Source: Pusillimonas sp. MFBS29
Lineage (GTDB): Bacteria; Pseudomonadota; Gammaproteobacteria; Burkholderiales; Burkholderiaceae_B
Length of the DNA stretch: 64,000 nt
Assembly: GCF_020687695.1 (NCBI RefSeq)
Contig: NZ_JAJEWL010000005.1
Location: 186,001 to 250,000 of the forward strand
Direction of reading: 5' to 3'
Made by a program: the position numbers and the translations under genes. A model generated the notes under the pieces. That model had not been told where the DNA came from. It did no database searches and saw only the letters and a program-made list of their open reading frames with translations. Position 1 is the first letter of the stretch; each line of letters starts with the position of its first letter. This document shows, piece after piece, positions 61,086 to 64,000 of the stretch.

Positions 61086-62231
61086 CTATTGCATGTGCGA
61101 TACCAGCACATTAATAATGCGTTTTGCTGTCTCGGTGTTTTGAACCTGACCGTTCTGGTCAAGTACCGTAACGAGCGAGCTGGAACCTTGGTCGGCTACG
61201 TGTATGCGATAAGGAACCGCTTCCGCAGTATTGCGTGTGCCGAACAATCGGCCCATGAAGTTCTGTTGCACGATTTTCTCGCCGGTGTCGCTGTCGAGGT
61301 AGCGAATGAAGTAGTCGCCCGACGAGCGGTTACGGTCTTCCAGTGAGAAGCCTGCCGAATCGATTGCAACACCAACGCGACGCCACGCCCGGTCAAACGA
61401 CTCGGCCAGCGTCAGCGAGGCTTGCCCTTCGACCGACTGTATTACCTGGGGTTGCCCGGCCGTACGCTCGGCTTGGGCGACCATGGCACTTGCGTTGCGC
61501 ACATCGGTGCCCAGGTAAACCATCAGGCGCGCAAGCATGGCGGCGTTCAGGCCTGGATCTTCCTCGCCCTTGGCCCACTTGAACGTAGAGGCCACATCGC
61601 CCGAGCCGGCCGAACCGACTGCCGTTTCAACCATGTGATCGTGACTGATGTAAATCTCGGTCGCGCCATTCACACGTTCCAGACGGGTGCGGAAGCGCTC
61701 ACGCTCTCCGCTGTCGTACACGGATTCAATGATGGACCCCAGCGCGTTGCGTATCCAGCCTTCGGGAATCTTGGCACGATTCTCGGCCCAGTCGGTTTCC
61801 ATCAGGCCCGCGCGAGGATCTTGCGAATGGATGGTGAAGCCTTGCTCGCCCCAGAACTCGACAATCTTGGGGTAGACCTCTTCTGCAGGCTGATCAACCA
61901 CCAGCCAGCGAAGGTCGCCATCACGCTTGACCTGAATACCATCGGTCTGGGGCAGGATTCGTTCGCTGGCGCTGGTATTCTGTTCCTGCTGCTGATTCTG
62001 AGCGTACTGACTGAACGTTGTCGTACCTTCAGGGGCGCGATAACGGGCATCACGATTTGCCTGGGTCAGGTCAGGTGGAATGCTGAGCGGGTCTCCGGCA
62101 ACCGTGCTTTTGTAATCAACGGCCTCTTCGGTGCCCAGTGCCTGGTTCAGGGTAGAGCAACCCGACAGCACCAGCATGCCCAGACCCAGCGTGATGCCGG
62201 CGCAACGTTTGTTCATACGCATATTAATCAT
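61086..62231 (-). CDS. bamC: BamC outer-membrane lipoprotein of the BAM complex
   Basis: BamC (NlpB) helps assemble beta-barrel proteins. The 381-residue protein has a lipoprotein signal ending LSGCSTLN and two helix-grip domains (about 100-215 and 260-375), with SSDYRSAR-type N-terminal unstructured segment and RLFGTRNTAEAVPYRIHVADQ near the end. Start codons at 62231, 62222 or 62216 are all possible. It is 2 bp downstream of dapA, the conserved dapA-bamC pair. Confidence 0.92.
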   Translation of the reverse strand: MINMRMNKRCAGITLGLGMLVLSGCSTLNQALGTEEAVDYKSTVAGDPLSIPPDLTQANRDARYRAPEGTTTFSQYAQNQQQEQNTSASERILPQTDGIQVKRDGDLRWLVVDQPAEEVYPKIVEFWGEQGFTIHSQDPRAGLMETDWAENRAKIPEGWIRNALGSIIESVYDSGERERFRTRLERVNGATEIYISHDHMVETAVGSAGSGDVASTFKWAKGEEDPGLNAAMLARLMVYLGTDVRNASAMVAQAERTAGQPQVIQSVEGQASLTLAESFDRAWRRVGVAIDSAGFSLEDRNRSSGDYFIRYLDSDTGEKIVQQNFMGRLFGTRNTAEAVPYRIHVADQGSSSLVTVLDQNGQVQNTETAKRIINVLVSHMQ

Positions 62232-62232
62232 T

Positions 62233-63138
62233 TCAGAGTAAGCCTGCTTCTTTCAGCGCAGCACGCACCAAGCCATGGTGCTGCTCGTGCAAGGCGGTTA
62301 ACGGTAGGCGATAACCCAGCTGGGTAAGGCCCATTTCTGCAACGGCCCACTTGACCGGAATTGGATTGGACTCGATAAACAGCACTTTGTTCAATGTTGC
62401 CAGACGTGCATTGAGCTGACGCGCCAGTGCAGCATTACCCTGGATCGCAGCCATACACATTTCGTGCATAAGCCGGGGCGCCACGTTGGCGGTAACCGAG
62501 ATATTTCCCTGCCCGCCCATAAGCATCAGGGCGATGGCGGTTGCGTCGTCGCCACTGAAGACCTGGAATCCGACGGGCACGTCACGCAGCAACAACGCGA
62601 GGCGACCGATATCGCCGGTGGCGTCTTTAATGCCGATGACGCCCGGCACCTGGGCCAGACGCAATATGGTGTCGTTGCTCATGTCGGCAACGGTACGGCC
62701 CGGGACGTTATACAGAATGGCCGGCAGATCAACAGCTTCTGCGATGGTCTTGAAGTGCTGATACAGCCCTTCCTGGGTCGGCTTGTTGTAATACGGCACC
62801 ACCGACAAGCCAGCCTGCGCGCCCACATCTTTGGCATGCTGCGACAGCTCGATGGCTTCGGAAGTGGAATTGCCACCGATGCCCGCTATCACAGGCCGCC
62901 TTCCGGCGGAATGCTCGACGGCAATCCGGATGAGCTCGACGTGTTCCTCGACGCTTACGGTAGGGGATTCACCTGAGGTACCCACCACGACCAGCCCATC
63001 GGTTCCCTGCTCGATATGCCAGTCGATAAGCTTTCGATAGGCATCAAGGTCGAGGCTGCCATCAGGCAGCATAGGCGTGATTAGGGCTACCAGACTGCCC
63101 TGGAAAGTAGGAATCGCAGAATCCGTGCTTGTTGCCAT
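62233..63138 (-). CDS. dapA: 4-hydroxy-tetrahydrodipicolinate synthase
   Basis: DapA condenses pyruvate with aspartate semialdehyde on the route to lysine and diaminopimelate. The 301-residue aldolase has [12 protein letters not shown], the Tyr of [13 protein letters not shown] and the Schiff-base Lys in [13 protein letters not shown]. It extends the aspartate pathway that starts with lysC at 31-32 kb. Confidence 0.98.
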   Translation of the reverse strand: MATSTDSAIPTFQGSLVALITPMLPDGSLDLDAYRKLIDWHIEQGTDGLVVVGTSGESPTVSVEEHVELIRIAVEHSAGRRPVIAGIGGNSTSEAIELSQHAKDVGAQAGLSVVPYYNKPTQEGLYQHFKTIAEAVDLPAILYNVPGRTVADMSNDTILRLAQVPGVIGIKDATGDIGRLALLLRDVPVGFQVFSGDDATAIALMLMGGQGNISVTANVAPRLMHEMCMAAIQGNAALARQLNARLATLNKVLFIESNPIPVKWAVAEMGLTQLGYRLPLTALHEQHHGLVRAALKEAGLL

Positions 63139-63214
63139 GATGAGAATGATCTCCTAGAACTCACCGTAAACGGGAACTTATCAACCCACAAGTTTACCGG
63201 ATTAGCGGACGTAA

Positions 63215-63865
63215 TTATAAAAACCAGCCAACAATTAACTGACCAAAAGCCAATATGGGCCCCAGCACGATCCAGAGCACGCCTGTCAGCATTAAAACTA
63301 TCAGTATCAGCAGACCGTAGGGTTCAATCTTTGAAAACTGCCAGGCCATGCGGCTGGGCAGCAGGCTGAACACAATCCGGCCACCATCCAGCGGCGGCAA
63401 AGGCACCAGGTTCAGCGCCATCAGAATCAGATTTACCTGTATGCCGGCTATGGTCATCTGTACCCAGAAATCACCCTGACTGGCGCCGGCCTCAGCCAGC
63501 AACCGCAGGCTTAATGCCCAGATGATGGCCATGACCAGATTCGATGCGGGGCCTGCCAGGGCCACCCACAGCATGTCGCGCTTGGGGCGGCGCAGCCTTC
63601 CCCAATCAACGGGTACCGGCTTGGCCCAACCAAACAGCAAGCCGCCGCCGCCCATCAGCTTGGTGCTGAACAGCAACACCAGCGGTACGACTATGGTGCC
63701 GATCGGGTCGATATGCCGGATGGGATTCAGGCTGATGCGGCCCGCCTGCCAGGCTGTCGGGTCGCCGAACATCCGGGCCACATAGCCATGTGCCGCTTCA
63801 TGCAAGGTAATGCCAAAGAGTATCGGCAAGGCATAAACCGTTATCGTTTGTATCAACGCATCCAT
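63215..63865 (-). CDS. Site-2 protease family (M50) membrane protein
   Basis: The 216-residue membrane protein has the zinc motif GITLHEAAHGYVA (HExxH), a third ligand region in NLVPLPPLDGGRIVF, and six hydrophobic stretches. These small rhomboid-like M50 peptidases are conserved beside the YciO gene, but their substrates are unknown. Confidence 0.92.
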   Translation of the reverse strand: MDALIQTITVYALPILFGITLHEAAHGYVARMFGDPTAWQAGRISLNPIRHIDPIGTIVVPLVLLFSTKLMGGGGLLFGWAKPVPVDWGRLRRPKRDMLWVALAGPASNLVMAIIWALSLRLLAEAGASQGDFWVQMTIAGIQVNLILMALNLVPLPPLDGGRIVFSLLPSRMAWQFSKIEPYGLLILIVLMLTGVLWIVLGPILAFGQLIVGWFL

Positions 63866-63939
63866 AAATATCCGGGAAGATTGGCCACCCCGGAATGCCG
63901 GACCAGCCTGAGAAAAGCGCGCCTGAAGATCAAAAGGTG

Positions 63940-64000
63940 TTAATCCAGGCCAAGTGCGGACAAATCGCCTTGCCCGCGGCGTATGACTTCCGGAGCCGGG
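63940..64000 (-). CDS. YciO/Sua5-family (threonylcarbamoyladenylate synthase-type) protein, C-terminal fragment
   Basis: Reading leftward from the right edge gives PAPEVIRRGQGDLSALGLD and a stop, the usual ending of YciO-type proteins. Only 19 codons are in view; the start lies outside. It is transcribed toward the M50 gene, 74 bp away. Confidence 0.65.
   Translation of the reverse strand, partial: PAPEVIRRGQGDLSALGLD

Overview
The window looks like a chromosomal segment of a betaproteobacterium of the order Burkholderiales, most likely family Alcaligenaceae (Bordetella/Achromobacter/Pusillimonas-like). The reasons are the lysC - tilS - accA - glycosylase - cysS - lpxH order beside a tRNA-Ser(GCT), the Bug-type solute-binding protein, the betaproteobacterial type VI secretion layout, and high GC with matching codon use. 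The genus is inferred, not proven.

Region 1 (1-17.85 kb) is a type VI secretion system (T6SS) locus. A leftward block tssA-B-C-hcp-E-F-G-H is followed by two rightward genes, a TssQ-like lipoprotein and an FHA-domain regulator. A second leftward block tssJ-K-L-M follows; tssM runs off the left edge. All structural genes for sheath, tube, baseplate, membrane complex and recycling ATPase are here, but no VgrG, PAAR or recognisable effector is in view.

Region 2 (18-23.4 kb) holds a SYLF-domain lipoprotein, a DUF2165 membrane protein, a DsbA-like isomerase, an aldo/keto reductase, a methyltransferase and an EAL-type cyclic-di-GMP phosphodiesterase gene broken by a one-base frameshift next to an A-run.

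Region 3 (23.45-31.16 kb) is a compact 7.7-kb integrated element sitting at the 3' end of tRNA-Ser(GCT). It has a P4-type integrase, an AlpA-like regulator, a primase-polymerase fused to an ATPase/DUF3631 region, an XRE regulator, a lipoprotein cargo gene and several small unknown genes. The end of the primase gene overlaps a 236-bp interrupted palindrome with ten GTCAC/GTGAC boxes, a good candidate replication origin. There are no capsid, tail or lysis genes, so it resembles a phage satellite or a small replicating integrative element. This is the most novel part of the window.

Region 4 (31.3-52.5 kb) is mostly housekeeping: lysC, tilS, accA, a DNA glycosylase, cysS, a TPR protein, a cyclophilin with two possible starts, lpxH, uppP, suhB and trmJ. 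It also has a CoA-transferase/Bug transporter operon with a divergent IclR regulator, an MscS channel, small stress-type envelope proteins, a flavin monooxygenase, a PLP-homeostasis protein, nudC, a glycosyltransferase and an alpha/beta hydrolase.

Region 5 (52.5-53.35 kb) is an 800-bp graveyard: one solitary type I-E CRISPR repeat with no array or cas genes, beside remnants of a HigB/HigA-like toxin-antitoxin pair. Region 6 (53.35-64 kb) has mutS, the assimilatory sulfite reductase and siroheme genes cysJ-cysI-cysG, then leftward bamC, dapA, a site-2-type protease and the C-terminal end of a YciO/Sua5-family gene at the right edge.
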